From: Olsenella sp. kh2p3
GTDB lineage: Bacteria > Actinomycetota > Coriobacteriia > Coriobacteriales > Atopobiaceae
Direction: 5' to 3'
Length of the DNA: 64,000 bases
Assembly (NCBI GenBank): GCA_900119625.1
Contig: FPKD01000001.1
Span: 496,001-560,000, forward strand
In this document: piece by piece, positions 62,037 to 64,000 of the stretch
How the letters are laid out: each line of letters opens with the position of its first letter
Numbering within the stretch: the first letter of the stretch is position 1
Made by a program: the position numbers and the translations under genes
The notes under the pieces: generated by a model
What the model saw: only the letters and a program-made list of their open reading frames with translations
What the model was told of the DNA's origin: nothing
The model's database searches: none

Positions 62037-63004
62037 ACGGGCGAGAGGAGCTTGTGCTCAGGTGCGCGCAGAGGAGGCGCGAGAAGATTGGCACCCTCTC
62101 CGACGAGGGTTTTGCCGAGCTCTGCCTAGCCGTGCGAGAAAATCCAACGGCCTTTGTCGACTCCCCCGAGCAGGCGTCGTTCGCCACGCTCGTGGGGGCG
62201 CTTGACGCGTTTCACCGCGCCGGGGCAGACGATGACCTCCTGGATGACGACGAGTTTCGCGCGGCTCGCGAGCGCAGGCTGCAGGCGCTCTCGGCCGGGT
62301 GCGCGCAGGCGCTCTCGCAGGATGACAGCTGTCTTGACGCTCAGTTGGTTCAGACGCTTGCCGCAGAACTCAATCCCGATGACAGGCTCGACGCGCTGCT
62401 CCAGATAGAGGCGAAGGCTGACGCCGCCGCGGAGCTCTCGCTTGGGGCCACGGGCGATGCCTGGGACGACGTCTTCATGCGGCCCCGGCTTCGCCTGTGG
62501 GACGCCATTGCGTGCACCTGCCTTGACGGCGGGCGCTACCGCATGGCACTCGAGGTTTCACAGGGCCTCATGGCGGCCTCGCCCGCCGACCAGGTTGGCG
62601 GTCGCCTCACGGCAGCGTTGGCGCTTGCGCGTCTGGAGGACGAGGAGGGTTTCAACGAGCTTGATGCACGGCTCTCTGGGCGCGAGAACTCCTGGCTCAA
62701 CCTTGGACGCACCATCCTTCTCTACAAGCTTGGCCGCATGAGCGCCGCACGGCGCGCGTTGCGCGGGTACGGAGAGCTGTGCGAAGGAGCGGCTTACGCT
62801 CTGCTCAGGCCCACGTTCGTGGAGATCTACCTACCAGACAGGCCAGAGGTTCCCGCGGGAGGCTTTGAGGAGGCAACCTTTGCCGTCCACGAGGCCGAGC
62901 CCATCATTGCCGACGTGCCGGACTTTATCGGTTGGGCGGATGGCTTCCCGTGGTTCCATGCGGCTGGCGAGTCCTATGCAGAGGCCAACGGCTACGACTG
63001 GTAG
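62033..63004 (+). CDS. Conserved helical-repeat protein, tandem paralogue 2
   Basis: Unknown function. A 323-residue helical protein related to its upstream neighbour over the C-terminal half: LALARLEDEEGFNELDARLS matches LALAYAKLEDQTSLDALAKR, and YGELCEGAAYALLRPTFVEI matches the YEGCASALISQTEL region. GTG start overlaps the upstream stop (GTGA), so the two are translated together. They may form a complex. No catalytic motif seen. Confidence 0.8.
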   Translation: MNGREELVLRCAQRRREKIGTLSDEGFAELCLAVRENPTAFVDSPEQASFATLVGALDAFHRAGADDDLLDDDEFRAARERRLQALSAGCAQALSQDDSCLDAQLVQTLAAELNPDDRLDALLQIEAKADAAAELSLGATGDAWDDVFMRPRLRLWDAIACTCLDGGRYRMALEVSQGLMAASPADQVGGRLTAALALARLEDEEGFNELDARLSGRENSWLNLGRTILLYKLGRMSAARRALRGYGELCEGAAYALLRPTFVEIYLPDRPEVPAGGFEEATFAVHEAEPIIADVPDFIGWADGFPWFHAAGESYAEANGYDW

Positions 63005-63020
63005 AATCGCCTCTCTCTGA

Positions 63021-63026
63021 TATACT
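63021..63026 (+). promoter_or_regulatory. -10 box before tRNA-Glu
   Basis: TATACT lies ten bases before the tRNA 5' end, the normal distance for a tRNA promoter. I do not see a good -35 at the usual spacing. Confidence 0.4.
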
Positions 63027-63035
63027 CTCACCTGC

Positions 63036-63110
63036 GTCCCCATCGTCTAGTGGTCAGGACATCGCCCTTTCAAGGCGACGACACGAGTTCGAGTCTCGTT
63101 GGGGGCACCA
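63036..63110 (+). tRNA. tRNA-Glu (TTC anticodon)
   Basis: 75 bases with CCA. Acceptor GTCCCCA/TGGGGGC; anticodon arm CGCC-CTTTCAA-GGCG shows TTC. The only plus-strand tRNA in the window, with its own terminator. Confidence 0.95.
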
Positions 63111-63123
63111 TTTGCACCAGGCT

Positions 63124-63158
63124 GCGGCCGCCTTCCCTCGTGAAGGCGGCCGCTTTTT
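63124..63158 (+). terminator. Terminator after tRNA-Glu
   Basis: GCGGCCGCCTTC pairs with GAAGGCGGCCGC over CCTCGT, followed by TTTTT. Confidence 0.92.
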
Positions 63159-63274
63159 GGTGCTGAGAAAGCGCTGCCTCCCCACCCCAAACGCCGCTCC
63201 GTCACGCTACTATGGCTGATAAGGTCACGTGCCCCGGGCGGCAAGGCGCCGCTCGCATCGAAGGGAGCCCAAGC

Positions 63275-63571
63275 ATGTCGGACAAGAAGAAACGTATCCT
63301 CATCGCGTGCGGCTCCGGCATCGTCACCTCGACGATCGCGCGAAAGAAGATCGAGGAGCTTCTCGACACGCATGGCTATAAGGGTCGCTACGAGATTGTG
63401 CAAGTGCCTCTCAGCACTGCCTCCAAGAAGTCAAAAGACTGCGACTTCATCGTGGCAACCGCCATCAAGCCCTCCGAGCTGCACTGCCCGTTTGTTGACG
63501 GCACCCCCTACCTCATGGGGCGCCACGAGGACGAGGCCAACAAGCAGATCCTTCACCTCATGGGGAAGTAA
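63275..63571 (+). CDS. PTS galactitol-type IIB subunit
   Basis: Phosphocarrier of a sugar phosphotransferase system, 98 residues. The phosphocysteine is Cys12 in ILIACGSGIVTSTIARKKI, the GatB-family P-loop. The end (KPSELHCPFVDGTPYLMG) also fits. GGGAG lies upstream of the ATG. No IIA or IIC gene is on this strand here: the next gene runs opposite. So its partners are elsewhere or it acts with a distant system. Confidence 0.85.
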   Translation: MSDKKKRILIACGSGIVTSTIARKKIEELLDTHGYKGRYEIVQVPLSTASKKSKDCDFIVATAIKPSELHCPFVDGTPYLMGRHEDEANKQILHLMGK

Positions 63572-63595
63572 GTCACAAGCGGTTGCCTCGCGCAA

Positions 63596-64000
63596 CTATC
63601 CCAATCGGGCAAGAATAGCCGTCGCCATGCCCTCGGGTGTGAGTCCGGCACGCTCCAGAAGACGGCTCTGCTCGTCTGCCTCGGGATAGCGGTCTGGCGC
63701 ACCCAGGCGCAGCAGTCCCGGAGCGGCCCCCCGGTCGAGCAGTTCCTCGGCGAGAAGCCCGCCAAGTCCGCCCACTACGCTGTGCTCCTCCACCGTCACT
63801 GCCAGTCGCGCACAGGCGAGAAGCTCAACAACGCGCTGGTCAAGCGGCTTGATTGTACCCACAGCCACCATGCGACAGGATAGTCCACGCTCGCGTAGCA
63901 AACCGGCAGCCGCCAGCGCACGAGAGGTGATGGAGCCGCAGGCAGCAATGGCAACGTCTGTCTTGTCGCCGGGCGCGTCATCCGCAAGCACGCGGCAGCG
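63596..64000 (-). CDS. Transketolase C-terminal subunit (partial)
   Basis: The C-terminal part of a split transketolase; the frame is open to the right edge. Visible are VAIAACGSITSRALAAAGLL, VGTIKPLDQRVVELLACARL and TVEEHSVVGGLGGLLAEELL. These are the transketolase C-terminal domain and the end of the pyrimidine-binding part. The N-terminal subunit gene would be upstream, beyond the window. Convergent with the PTS gene, 24 bases apart. Confidence 0.88.
   Translation of the reverse strand, partial: RCRVLADDAPGDKTDVAIAACGSITSRALAAAGLLRERGLSCRMVAVGTIKPLDQRVVELLACARLAVTVEEHSVVGGLGGLLAEELLDRGAAPGLLRLGAPDRYPEADEQSRLLERAGLTPEGMATAILARLG

Overview
The window is a high-GC actinobacterial chromosome segment. 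I infer class Coriobacteriia (Olsenella/Atopobium/Collinsella-like). The grounds are the actinobacterial-type insert in RNA polymerase beta-prime, a zinc-ribbon L24, DisA and ClpC without CtsR/McsAB or sporulation genes, and a low-GC-Gram-positive-like gene order. There is no sign of phage, transposase or CRISPR. Genus is not decided.

Layout. Bases 1-10120 (minus strand) hold the S10 ribosomal cluster (rplC to rplX, running off the left edge) and the str operon (rpsL-rpsG-fusA-rpsJ). A strong terminator, a repeat block and a four-helix zinc-ribbon membrane protein gene separate rpsJ from rplC. Bases 10121-14419 are an accessory island: glycerol dehydrogenase, a heavy-metal P1B ATPase and its SmtB-type ArsR regulator, with a recognisable promoter and operator. 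Bases 14479-29234 hold rpoC-rpoB, rplL-rplJ with an L10 leader, rplA-rplK, nusG-secE, tRNA-Trp, rpmG, tuf and four tRNA genes. Bases 29316-42900 hold a YacP nuclease, rlmB, cysS, a secreted C39-like protease, ispF-ispD, disA, clpC, a lysS with a C-terminal HD domain, greA, and a TatA with a zinc-ribbon tail. Read right to left this is the Bacillus order lysS-clpC-disA-ispD-ispF-cysS-rlmB-yacP-rpmG-secE-nusG-rplKAJL-rpoBC-rpsL-rpsG-fusA-rpsJ-rplC, with sigH, radA and mrnC missing and some additions.

Bases 43000-64000 are metabolic and mixed-strand: a spermidine-synthase-like methyltransferase, a GH13 amylase, a Cof phosphatase, an alkyltransferase-like protein, ispE-tRNA-Pro, veg, an M24 peptidase, nagB, rdgB-rph, tRNA-Val, murE, deoC-deoB-deoD, an iron alcohol dehydrogenase, cstA, two tandem paralogues of unknown function, tRNA-Glu, an orphan PTS IIB and the end of a split transketolase. 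Three MEP-pathway genes (ispD, ispF, ispE) are present, and the deo genes form a nucleoside-salvage unit.

The strongest novelty is in RNA polymerase. Beta-prime carries, after its normal end, a module that reads like an alpha-subunit C-terminal domain. Beta has lost the conserved RERAGFE segment next to the rifampicin region, replaced by a longer basic/serine loop. Other notable points are the LysRS-HD fusion, the TatA-zinc-ribbon fusion, a 61-63 bp tandem repeat array between greA and lysS, intergenic CCGGTAACAA dyads, a divergent promoter pair upstream of rpoB, and phased LytTR-like boxes near cstA.
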